Origin: Casp-actino8 sp044355095
GTDB taxonomy: Bacteria; Actinomycetota; Acidimicrobiia; Acidimicrobiales; Ilumatobacteraceae
DNA length: 9,675 nt
Direction of reading: 5' to 3'
NCBI GenBank assembly: GCA_044355095.1
Contig: JBIKYT010000072.1
Coordinates: 1 to 9,675, forward strand
Numbering within the stretch: the first letter of the stretch is position 1; every line of letters begins with the position of its first letter. Made by a program: the position numbers and the translations under genes. Shown here one piece after another: positions 1 through 6,186 of this stretch. A model generated the notes under the pieces. The model searched no databases. It saw nothing but the letters and a program-made list of their open reading frames with translations, and was not told the DNA's origin.

Positions 1-250
1 CAGCGTGAAACTGAAAAATCTCCGGTGTCAAAGTTGCTGCCATCGCTGAAAGGTTCATCGCTTCATCAACACCGTCGAGTTCGGCTCCTAGCGAACAGCA
101 ACCGTGACCAGTCACAGAATCGCGAGTATCGCCGATGCCCAGGCATCCGCGACCCCAAATGCAGGTCCAGTTTGAAGTGATGAATGAGCGCTCAAAACGC
201 CAGATCGTGTCACCGGCATCAACTTCGTCAAAGACTGGCTCATCAGACAT
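1..250 (-). CDS. Cysteine-rich conserved hypothetical protein (5' part only)
   Basis: The minus strand opens with ATG at 250-248 and stays open for 83 codons to the window edge, so only the N-terminus is visible. The translation begins MSDEPVFDEVDAGDTIW and carries four cysteines: C30 and C36 in an SNWTCIWGRGCLGIG segment, and adjacent C51-C52 in HGCCSLGAEL. This C-x5-C...CC layout suggests a metal-binding (zinc or iron-sulfur) site, but that is inference. It reminds me of uncharacterised actinobacterial proteins with a GCCS motif; I cannot name a family with certainty. No signal peptide or membrane segment is visible. There is no Shine-Dalgarno sequence before the ATG. The gene diverges from the MNT-HEPN operon and a palindrome sits in the shared promoter region. 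Codon-by-codon translation is free of stops and protein-like in composition, which supports a real gene. Confidence 0.72.
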   Translation of the reverse strand, partial: MSDEPVFDEVDAGDTIWRFERSFITSNWTCIWGRGCLGIGDTRDSVTGHGCCSLGAELDGVDEAMNLSAMAATLTPEIFQFHA

Positions 251-281
251 GGGTTCAGGATAGAGCAAGAAATCTACGCCG

Positions 282-307
282 ACTATGATCTATTTTTAGA
301 TCATAGT
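282..307. promoter_or_regulatory. Perfect 11-bp inverted repeat with TTTT centre, candidate operator
   Basis: ACTATGATCTA at 282-292 is followed by TTTT (293-296) and its exact reverse complement TAGATCATAGT at 297-307. The repeat lies between the divergent cysteine-rich gene (starts at 250) and the winged-helix/MNT gene (ATG at 324). Each arm contains TATGAT, one mismatch from the TATAAT -10 consensus: 284-289 reading right and 305-300 reading left. A dimeric winged-helix protein bound here would cover both -10 elements, so autoregulation by the adjacent gene product is the natural hypothesis. An RNA hairpin is possible, but the site would mark the start rather than the end of transcripts. 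Confidence 0.7.
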
Positions 308-328
308 GCTATCGTTCAGATCTATGAA
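300..328 (-). promoter_or_regulatory. Candidate leftward promoter for the cysteine-rich gene
   Basis: Reading on the minus strand, TTCATA (328-323, four of six matches to TTGACA) is separated by exactly 17 bases from TATGAT (305-300, five of six matches to TATAAT). Transcription would begin near 293 and give a leader of roughly 43 bases before the ATG at 250. The -10 lies inside the right arm of the palindrome. The mirror-image rightward -10 (TATGAT, 284-289) has only a poor -35 at the right spacing (TAGAGC, 261-266) and would start transcripts near 296, about 28 bases before the ATG at 324. This is pattern matching only. Confidence 0.4.
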
Positions 329-926
329 TCTTGAGCACCCACTTCTTGATTTTGCAAGCGGGGTTCGCGGCATGGTTCTTGAACGATTGCTTGAATTAGA
401 TGAGCCGGTTTCGCGACGCGAATTGGCTGCAATGTTGGGTATCGCTTCTGGTAACGCGAGTGCTGTTATTCAAGAATTGATTGAGTCTGGTTTGGTGACT
501 GAGGATCGTCAAGGACGCGCCTCAATGGTCAAAATCAACCGTTCGCATCTGTCGGTTGAATTCTTGGTACAGATTCAGAGAACCAAAGAGATTTTGATTC
601 ATCGCCTGAAAGCAAGATTCTTGAAAATTGAATCCATTTCGCACGCCTGGCTCTTCGGATCGGTGGCACGGGGAAACTCACACGGAAAGTCCGACATCGA
701 CCTCTTAATCATCTCAAAGAATCTTGATGATCTAGCACTCCACCAAAAACTGTCGGCATTAGATGCTGATGTTCGAAACTGGACCGGAAACGAAATCCAA
801 TTTGTTGAACACACTCCCGAAACCTGGAAGCAAGTTGCTTCGTCGCAAAATCGGCTGGTTCAACAAATTCAGAAGGACGGCGTTTGTTTGAAGGGACCCC
901 TGTTGAATTTTTCCGGTAAGAAGTGA
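324..926 (+). CDS. Winged-helix / MNT nucleotidyltransferase fusion, putative antitoxin and autoregulator
   Basis: The protein has 200 residues from ATG 324. An in-frame GTG at 306 would add six residues, but it lies inside the palindrome; neither start has a Shine-Dalgarno sequence. Residues about 10-75 form a winged-helix DNA-binding domain (helices around VSRRELAAMLGIASGNASAV, then a wing near DRQGRASMVKIN). Residues about 85-190 form a minimal nucleotidyltransferase domain. Its signature is G112-S113 in WLFGSVARG followed by D124 and D126 in SDIDLLI, the GS-x10-D-x-D pattern that binds Mg-ATP. A third acidic residue could be the Glu of GNEIQF; this is less certain. In MntA/HepT type VII systems the MNT protein neutralises its HEPN partner by transferring AMP to a tyrosine. 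The HEPN gene follows after 13 bases. Expected role: antitoxin plus repressor of its own operon through the upstream palindrome. Sampled lines of this gene have 40-55% G+C against 48-67% in the helicase gene, a weak hint of transfer. Confidence 0.85.
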   Translation: MNLEHPLLDFASGVRGMVLERLLELDEPVSRRELAAMLGIASGNASAVIQELIESGLVTEDRQGRASMVKINRSHLSVEFLVQIQRTKEILIHRLKARFLKIESISHAWLFGSVARGNSHGKSDIDLLIISKNLDDLALHQKLSALDADVRNWTGNEIQFVEHTPETWKQVASSQNRLVQQIQKDGVCLKGPLLNFSGKK

Positions 927-939
927 GGAATAGGACAGA

Positions 940-1308
940 ATGAGACAGCGAGTCTGTGGTCGTAAAGATGCTGAACAACGTCTAGTCGATGCACGGCAGT
1001 TTTTGGAAGCAGCGGAGATTCTTGATTCTCCTGATGTCGTGGCGACTAATGCGATACATGCAGCCATTGCTGCTGCTGACGTTTTGACTTGTCTGCAATT
1101 AGGTGAGCGATCAAATAGCGGAAATCATTCTGACGCCGTCAATCTGCTGAGACGAGTTGATGCGAATTTGGCGTTGACCTTGAAGCGAGCATTAGATCGA
1201 AAGAATCAAGCGAGTTATGAAAGCACGGATATCAGTTCTATTGATGCAGCAAGGTGCCTTCGTTGGGCGAAACAACTTGTTGACAAAGCCGTGACGAGAC
1301 TCCCGTAG
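940..1308 (+). CDS. HEPN-domain protein (SAV_6107-like), putative toxin
   Basis: The 122-residue protein is predicted almost wholly helical and resembles the actinobacterial HEPN_SAV_6107 group: an N-terminal helix with ARQFLEAAEIL, then IHAAIAAADVLTCLQLG, then R57-x5-H63 (RSNSGNH), a LLRRV helix, an ALDRKNQASYES segment with Tyr93, and a final RWAKQLVDKA helix. HEPN proteins often act as metal-independent RNases through an Rx4-6H motif, and R57/H63 fit that spacing. Here, however, the motif sits between central helices rather than near the C-terminus as in HepT, so RNase activity is not assured. ATG 940 is preceded by GAGGA (925-929) and AGGA (932-935). Thirteen bases separate it from the MNT stop, so co-transcription is very likely. 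Tyr93 is a conceivable AMPylation target. No terminator is seen before the next gene 34 bases on. Confidence 0.8.
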   Translation: MRQRVCGRKDAEQRLVDARQFLEAAEILDSPDVVATNAIHAAIAAADVLTCLQLGERSNSGNHSDAVNLLRRVDANLALTLKRALDRKNQASYESTDISSIDAARCLRWAKQLVDKAVTRLP

Positions 1309-1342
1309 CGAAGTAATAGCAAAAGGCACATAAAGTTTCGTT

Positions 1343-2101
1343 ATGGCTGATTTGTCGGGCAAGGTTTTCTTAATTACTGGGGGCAACTCGGGCATTGGCC
1401 TTGGCATGGCTGAGGGCATAGCTGCCGTTGGTGGATCGCTCGCCATTTGGGGTCGACGCGCCGAAAAAAATGACGAAGCCGTTGAGACAGTGAACGCGCT
1501 TGGAGTAACCGCTCGGGGATATGTCTGTGATGTTGGCGACGAACAACAAATCATTGACACGATGGCCCAAACAGTTTCTGACTTCGGTCGACTTGATGGT
1601 TGCATTGCCAACGCTGGTCGATCAGGAACCGGCACACCGTTCTTGCAGATGACCATGAAAGAGTGGCGCTCGATCATGTCGGTCAACCTTGATTCGGTAT
1701 TTGTGACGATGCGCGAAGCGGCCAAAGTATTGGTGGCTCAAGGGACTGGCGGAAGTTTGGCGGCGGTGTCATCAACTTCGGCGATCCATGGTGCCGCCGG
1801 CAACGAAGCGTACGGAACGTCAAAGACGGCGATTAACGGTTTGGTTCGCGCCTTGGCCGTAGGAATGGCCCGACATCAGATTCGTGTCAACTCTCTGGTG
1901 CCGGGTTGGACAAAAACCGAGCTAGCGGGACCCGCGTTCGCCAATGAAAAGTTTCGTCAGGTGACCACGCAACGCACCCCTGTACGGCGTTGGGCCGAAC
2001 CGAGTGAGTTTCGCGAAGTCGGTGTCTTTTTAATGGACCCGTCCCTGACATTCCATACGGGTCAAGAAGTTGTTGTCGATGGTGGTTACACGGTTTTCTA
2101 G
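1343..2101 (+). CDS. Short-chain dehydrogenase/reductase (classical SDR)
   Basis: This is a 252-residue classical SDR, the usual length for the family. The cofactor loop TGGNSGIGLG occupies residues 12-21, ANAG is at 89-92, the catalytic Asn is N115 (SVNLDS), the catalytic Ser lies in VSSTS (142-146), and Y157-x3-K161 (YGTSK) completes the tetrad. The tail HTGQEVVVDGGYT matches the typical C-terminal substrate and tetramer region. Arginines at 38-39 after the second beta strand (IWGRRAE) favour NADP(H) over NAD(H). The protein is cytosolic with no signal peptide. The substrate cannot be read from the sequence; a 3-oxoacyl or sugar/alcohol oxidoreductase are both possible. No good Shine-Dalgarno sequence precedes ATG 1343. 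The gene follows the HEPN gene by 34 bases, but functional linkage to the toxin-antitoxin pair is not implied. Confidence 0.9.
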   Translation: MADLSGKVFLITGGNSGIGLGMAEGIAAVGGSLAIWGRRAEKNDEAVETVNALGVTARGYVCDVGDEQQIIDTMAQTVSDFGRLDGCIANAGRSGTGTPFLQMTMKEWRSIMSVNLDSVFVTMREAAKVLVAQGTGGSLAAVSSTSAIHGAAGNEAYGTSKTAINGLVRALAVGMARHQIRVNSLVPGWTKTELAGPAFANEKFRQVTTQRTPVRRWAEPSEFREVGVFLMDPSLTFHTGQEVVVDGGYTVF

Positions 2102-2143
2102 AAATCGTCTCCGAATGACACACCCGTCAGCCACACTGATGTT

Positions 2144-4213
2144 GTGAGTACATCAGAAACAACCAATCGCGAGTTCGCCGAACAACATATGAACATCGTG
2201 CTTGGCCGCCTTGCTGGTCCCGATGCGTCTCCTCGTGGCGATCAGGTTGATGCAGTTCACGCGGTGCTTCAACCAGCATCACGAGTTTTAGTAGTGCAAG
2301 CCACTGGCTGGGGTAAGTCGGCCGTGTACTGGGCGGCAACTCACGCGTTGCGTCATTCTGGTGCCGGGCCAACTTTGGTGGTGTCGCCACTTTTGGCACT
2401 CATGCGTGATCAGGTCGCGGCCGCTGAGCGCGCAGGGTTAGTGGCCGCCACTGTGAACTCGACCAACTTTGACGAATGGGATGATGTCTTTCGTCAACTC
2501 GACAACGACACACTCGATGTGCTGTTGGTATCGCCCGAACGTTTAGGGAATGCACGGTTTGCGGCTCGACTTGGTGAATTATTGGCGCGAGTCGGACTCA
2601 TTGTGATTGACGAAGCGCATTGCATCAGCGACTGGGGGTTTGACTTCCGTCCCGACTATCAGCGACTTGCACGGGCGTTGTTATCAACACCAACTGCTTC
2701 TGTGCTTGCGACAACTGCAACCGCCAATGAACGAGTCACCAAAGATGTCAGCGATCAACTGGGTGCCCACACCGTGACCTATCGCGGCACGTTGGCACGA
2801 ACGTCATTGACATTGTCAGTGGTTCCTGGTCTGAGCCCACTTGAGCGGTACGCATGGATCGCCGATGCACTTGAACAGTTGCCGGGCTCAGGAATCATTT
2901 ATGTGTTGACGGTCGCCGAGGCCGACAAACTTGCTGCCTTCTTAGCGTCTTGTGGACACAATGTTGATGCGTATACCGGTCAACTCGACGGTGATTCACG
3001 AATCGCGATTGAAGAGCGTCTGCGCAATAACGAAATCAAAGCAGTGATTGCCACGTCGGCACTCGGAATGGGATACGACAAGCCTGATCTTGGGTTTTGT
3101 GTACATGTTGGCTCTCCATCAACACCAGTTGCGTATTACCAACAAGTTGGTCGTGCGGGACGAGCGGTTGCGCATGCCGATGGAGTGTTGTTGCCATCCG
3201 ATGCGGATGAACGCATTTGGGACTATTTCGCAACTGCTTCCATTCCCGATCCGAAGTCGGCCGACAAAGTGTTGGCGTCTATTTCCGAACAGCCACGAAC
3301 ATTGCTGGAAATTGAAAGCGAAACCGGTTTGCGTCGCGGACGACTTGAAGCATTGCTCAAGATATTGGCGGTTGAAGGTGTTGTCGAAAAGGTTGGTACG
3401 GCGTGGGGGACAACGGGCGAACGTTATGTGCACAACACCGCAAAGTGGGAGGACCTCACGAAAGTACGTGCGACCGAAGCCGACATCATGCGGAAGTACG
3501 CGCACGGCGAAGGATGCCTCATGGCGTTCTTGCAGATCGCGTTAGACGATCCCAGTCCCGCCGCATGTGGTCGCTGTTCGGTGTGCACTGGCAATATTCC
3601 TTTTCCAGGTGGCGGACCATCTCATGAGAAGTTGATGTTGGCTCGGGCATTTATGCGTGGCACCGATGCCGACATTGAACCACGTAAGCAATGGCCAAAA
3701 GGCGTGAGTCGTAAGGGCGCCATCCTTTCGCTCGATGCGGGCCGAGCCTTGGCCTTTGCCGATGATCCGGGTTGGTCACTTGAGTTGGCCGAACTTTCCC
3801 GAAGCCGTCCCGGTGAAATACCTCAAGTGATGCTCGATGGGGCAGTCGCCACGCTGGGACGTTGGTCAAAGGTGTGGGGCTCGCGGCCAACCTCGGTTGT
3901 TCCGCTACCTGCAATTGATATGCGCTCAAATCGACAGCTTGCCGAACATATAGCCAAGGTTGGCAAGTTGCCAATGCACGATGTTTTTACCTGGACGGGC
4001 GCTGCACTGCCCGATGATGCGGCATCGACATCGGTGGTCGCACATCTCGAAAAGGTTTTGACGATCGCGAGCGACCACGATTTACCCCGTGGCCCGGTTT
4101 TATTGGTGTCAACCGATGTGCGAACGCGATGGACCGCAACTGTTGCTGGCGCGATGTTGCGCGATCAAGGAATGCCCGCAGTCTTGTTGATGGCTCTGCA
4201 CTTGCGCCCCTGA
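2144..4213 (+). CDS. RecQ-family ATP-dependent DNA helicase with PRTase-like C-terminal tail
   Basis: The 689-residue protein unwinds DNA 3'-to-5' in repair and recombination, by family. Visible motifs: Walker A ATGWGKS (53-59); Ia SPLLALMRDQ (81-90); DEAHCISDWGFDFRP (156-170), including the RecQ aromatic-rich loop; TTATAN (190-195); IV GIIYVLT (250-256); V IATSALGMGYDKPD (302-315); VI QQVGRAGR (333-340). The zinc-binding set is C458, C475, C478 and C481, followed by a winged-helix/linker region. No HRDC domain is visible. Instead residues about 580-689 resemble a ComF-like phosphoribosyltransferase fold (RQLAEHIAKVGKLP, then PVLLV at 651-655). In related actinobacterial helicases I recall an acidic PRPP loop of VDD...DTGWT type; here it reads VSTDVRTRWT (655-664), so the PRTase site looks dead. 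The GTG start at 2144 has no Shine-Dalgarno sequence; ATG 2189 (residue 16) is an alternative and leaves all motifs intact. Confidence 0.92.
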   Translation: MSTSETTNREFAEQHMNIVLGRLAGPDASPRGDQVDAVHAVLQPASRVLVVQATGWGKSAVYWAATHALRHSGAGPTLVVSPLLALMRDQVAAAERAGLVAATVNSTNFDEWDDVFRQLDNDTLDVLLVSPERLGNARFAARLGELLARVGLIVIDEAHCISDWGFDFRPDYQRLARALLSTPTASVLATTATANERVTKDVSDQLGAHTVTYRGTLARTSLTLSVVPGLSPLERYAWIADALEQLPGSGIIYVLTVAEADKLAAFLASCGHNVDAYTGQLDGDSRIAIEERLRNNEIKAVIATSALGMGYDKPDLGFCVHVGSPSTPVAYYQQVGRAGRAVAHADGVLLPSDADERIWDYFATASIPDPKSADKVLASISEQPRTLLEIESETGLRRGRLEALLKILAVEGVVEKVGTAWGTTGERYVHNTAKWEDLTKVRATEADIMRKYAHGEGCLMAFLQIALDDPSPAACGRCSVCTGNIPFPGGGPSHEKLMLARAFMRGTDADIEPRKQWPKGVSRKGAILSLDAGRALAFADDPGWSLELAELSRSRPGEIPQVMLDGAVATLGRWSKVWGSRPTSVVPLPAIDMRSNRQLAEHIAKVGKLPMHDVFTWTGAALPDDAASTSVVAHLEKVLTIASDHDLPRGPVLLVSTDVRTRWTATVAGAMLRDQGMPAVLLMALHLRP

Positions 4214-4263
4214 ATAAATAGGGCATTGAACTAAGGTCAAAGAGTTACCGAATCGCGGGTTAT

Positions 4264-4269
4264 AAGGAG
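4264..4269 (+). promoter_or_regulatory. Strong ribosome binding site AAGGAG
   Basis: AAGGAG ends five bases before ATG 4275, which fixes the start of the second SDR gene. It is the only near-consensus Shine-Dalgarno sequence in the window apart from GAGGA before the HEPN gene. The other genes start without one, so leaderless or weakly initiated translation may be common in this organism. Confidence 0.75.
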
Positions 4270-4274
4270 CCATC

Positions 4275-5075
4275 ATGAAAATTTCTGATCTGTTTTCTGT
4301 TCAAGGAAAAGTTGCTGTCGTTACAGGCGGCTCACGCGGAATCGGCGAGATGATCGCGGCTGGCTATCTGATCAACGGTGCCAAGGTTTATATCAGTTCA
4401 CGGAAGAAAGATCAGTGCGACGCAACTGCCAAGCGTTTATCCGAAACATATGGAGCCGAATGTATTTCGATTCCGGCCAACTTGTCCGAGTTAAGTGGCA
4501 TCGAATCTTTAGTTGCCGAGTTGACCAAGCGCGAAGACCACATTGACATCTTGGTGAATAACGCTGGCGTGTCGTGGGGAGCACCACTTGATGATTTCCC
4601 CGAATCTGGCTGGGACAAAGTGTTTGATACCAATGTCAAAGGCGTTTTCTTTTTGACCCAGAAAATGTTGCCGTTGCTTGAAGCGAAAGCCACCAACGAA
4701 GATCCATCACGTGTCATCAACATTGGATCTATCGACGGAATTCGTACACCAATGTTTGACACCCATTCATACGGACCATCCAAAGCAGCGTTGCACTCGC
4801 TCACGAGCCAAATGGCCGCCAAATTGGTCAAGCGCAAGATTTTGGTGAATGCGATTGCTCCCGGACCCTTTCCCACATGGATGCTGAGTACTGGTGTCGG
4901 TGGAGGTGGCGACGTTGAAGGAACCGATTGGAATGCGGTTGGCCGCACCAATCCGCGTAAGCGAGTTGGCACCCCCGAAGACATTGCTGGATTGGCAATC
5001 TTTTTGAGTTCACGCGCCGGAGCATTCACCGTTGGTGAAGTCATCAAGTGCGACGGTGGCATTGTTATTTCGTAA
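4275..5075 (+). CDS. SDR-family oxidoreductase, RhlG-like
   Basis: This 266-residue classical SDR has the cofactor loop TGGSRGIG (17-24), NNAG (95-98), catalytic N120 in DTNVKG, S152 in NIGSIDG, and Y166-x3-K170 in YGPSK. The stretches VNNAGVSWGAPLDDFPESGW and APGPFPTWM closely resemble what I remember of RhlG, the NADPH-dependent beta-ketoacyl reductase of Pseudomonas, and related gluconate 5-dehydrogenase-like SDRs. Arg43 in SSRKK after the second strand favours NADP(H). It is cytosolic. The substrate is unproven; a role in rhamnolipid synthesis itself is unlikely because no partner genes are present. A strong AAGGAG precedes the start. It follows the helicase by 61 bases and ends 7 bases from the stop of the convergent aldo/keto reductase, with no clear hairpin terminator in between. 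Confidence 0.92.
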   Translation: MKISDLFSVQGKVAVVTGGSRGIGEMIAAGYLINGAKVYISSRKKDQCDATAKRLSETYGAECISIPANLSELSGIESLVAELTKREDHIDILVNNAGVSWGAPLDDFPESGWDKVFDTNVKGVFFLTQKMLPLLEAKATNEDPSRVINIGSIDGIRTPMFDTHSYGPSKAALHSLTSQMAAKLVKRKILVNAIAPGPFPTWMLSTGVGGGGDVEGTDWNAVGRTNPRKRVGTPEDIAGLAIFLSSRAGAFTVGEVIKCDGGIVIS

Positions 5076-5082
5076 TTGTCTT

Positions 5083-5961
5083 TTAGATTCGGTCGAGTAC
5101 TCCGCCGTCAAATAATGGAGTCATTCCGAATTCGGCAATATCTCGATTCATCTCTTCATCAAGAGGACGTGTGAGATCATCTTGCGCAGCGTCAAGAATG
5201 ATCGGCAGTAAGGTCGCGTCACTAGTGGTATTGAGGAATAGATCCGATTGTGACAACACGTATCGCACGGCGCGTTGAATGGCTTCGGTGTCGGTGAGCG
5301 GCTCATACCAACTGCGATGACCGCCGGTTCCGTCATCCCAGCGGCGACGAGCCACCGCTTTGATGGTTTGAGTTGCAGTGTTTCGCGCTCGGCATAAGTC
5401 CCGTAAAGCAGTGACATCATCGCGATATTGATCAATTGACAGCAGTGAATGGTTAAACGGAAACAGAACAGCGTCGAAGTCAAATTCAGCAAGACTCCGC
5501 AAGTGCATTGACGGAATACGTAAGCCATGTCCGGTCACGCCAATGAAGCTCACTAGTCCTTCAGCGCGAGCTTGGTTGAGTGCTTCGACTGCGCCCCCTT
5601 TGCTAAATGCGGTGGTCCATTCATCTGGTTCAACCAAATTATGTAACTGAATGAGATCTATGTGATCAACACCCATTCGTTCAAGCGATCGTTCCAGTTC
5701 GGCACGAGCAACCGACCCAACGCGCTCCTCAGTTTTGGTGGCCAAGAAAACTTCTGAACGGTGATCGGAGAGCCATGGCTTGAGATGATCTTCAGAAGAG
5801 CCATACATAGCCGCGGTATCAATGTGATTAACGCCGTACGAGGCCACGAGATCAAGTGTTTTGATTGCCCGTGATTCGCTCATGCCGCCGAGTGCCGCTG
5901 CGCCAAAGATGACACGACTCGAACGATGGCTAGTACGACCAAATTCAGAGAAAGGCAACAT
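5083..5961 (-). CDS. Aldo/keto reductase
   Basis: The 292-residue enzyme is a TIM-barrel NADPH-dependent carbonyl reductase of the AKR superfamily. Starting from ATG at 5961-5959, the catalytic tetrad is D48 and Y53 (HIDTAAMYG), K76 (FLATKTEE) and H107 (LIQLHN). Other family marks are the N-terminal strand FSEFGRTSHRSSRVIFGAAA, VSFIGVTGH at 137-145, and LFPFNHSLL at 166-174. I chose the ATG at 5961 because AKR proteins usually begin just before the FGRT segment; an in-frame TTG at 6006 would add 15 residues. Neither start has a Shine-Dalgarno sequence. The usual tight C-terminal cofactor motif of large AKRs is not obvious, so it belongs to the looser bacterial oxidoreductase group of PF00248. 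The substrate is unknown. It converges on the RhlG-like gene and diverges from the large repeat gene. Confidence 0.9.
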   Translation of the reverse strand: MLPFSEFGRTSHRSSRVIFGAAALGGMSESRAIKTLDLVASYGVNHIDTAAMYGSSEDHLKPWLSDHRSEVFLATKTEERVGSVARAELERSLERMGVDHIDLIQLHNLVEPDEWTTAFSKGGAVEALNQARAEGLVSFIGVTGHGLRIPSMHLRSLAEFDFDAVLFPFNHSLLSIDQYRDDVTALRDLCRARNTATQTIKAVARRRWDDGTGGHRSWYEPLTDTEAIQRAVRYVLSQSDLFLNTTSDATLLPIILDAAQDDLTRPLDEEMNRDIAEFGMTPLFDGGVLDRI

Positions 5962-6114
5962 GCTGACGACCGTAGTGCGCGTTTCGCTGATCCATTCATG
6001 AATCAAGCAACATTCAATAAGTTCGGCTGCTCGTAGGAGATGTGGTCAAATCTGCACGGACTTGGACCCGTTTACATATTGGTCATTAGCAAAGCAAATT
6101 GAGAAGACCAGTTT

Positions 6115-6156
6115 CACAATAAGGAAGTTTTTTTCTTAGTTTCCTGTCCTATTGTG
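6115..6156. promoter_or_regulatory. Imperfect inverted repeat upstream of the repeat-protein gene
   Basis: CACAATA (6115-6121) is mirrored by TATTGTG (6150-6156). Pairing can extend inward as CACAATA(A)GGA with TCCTATTGTG, leaving one bulged A. The centre holds a run of seven T (6128-6134) and a second TTCCT (6141-6145) that could pair alternatively with AGGAA (6122-6126). It lies 31-72 bases before ATG 6187, in the divergent intergenic region. It could be an operator or a leader RNA hairpin with alternative folds; it is poorly placed as a terminator, because both flanking genes are transcribed away from it. The rest of 5962-6186 shows no convincing promoter pair; TTGACC (minus strand, 6049-6044) is a possible -35 for the aldo/keto reductase, but lacks a well-spaced -10. 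Confidence 0.45.
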
Positions 6157-6186
6157 GCGAAGTAAAGGCGAAGCGATCATTACTGA

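Noticed and set aside
306..323. GTG at 306 as the start of the winged-helix/MNT protein.
   Set aside because: It lies inside the palindrome and adds six residues (MLSFRS) outside the domain; ATG 324 is preferred, though no ribosome binding site settles the matter.
306..1308. A mobile element carrying the toxin-antitoxin pair.
   Set aside because: No terminal inverted repeats, target-site duplications, integrase, transposase or tRNA gene are visible around it; somewhat lower G+C alone is not enough.
1192..1725. A 177-codon minus-strand frame across the HEPN/SDR boundary.
   Set aside because: It overlaps two well-supported plus-strand genes and its translation has no recognisable domain.
4412..5062. 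A 216-codon minus-strand frame opposite the second SDR gene.
   Set aside because: The plus strand carries a complete SDR with all catalytic motifs and a strong ribosome binding site; the antisense frame shows no family signature.
5962..6006. TTG at 6006 as the start of the aldo/keto reductase.
   Set aside because: It adds 15 residues before the usual family N-terminus, lacks a Shine-Dalgarno sequence, and ATG at 5961 begins just ahead of the conserved FGRT segment.
6080..6110. TGGTC (6080-6084) and GACCA (6106-6110) as a second inverted repeat in the divergent intergenic region.
   Set aside because: Arms are only five bases with a 21-base gap, which is expected by chance at this length.
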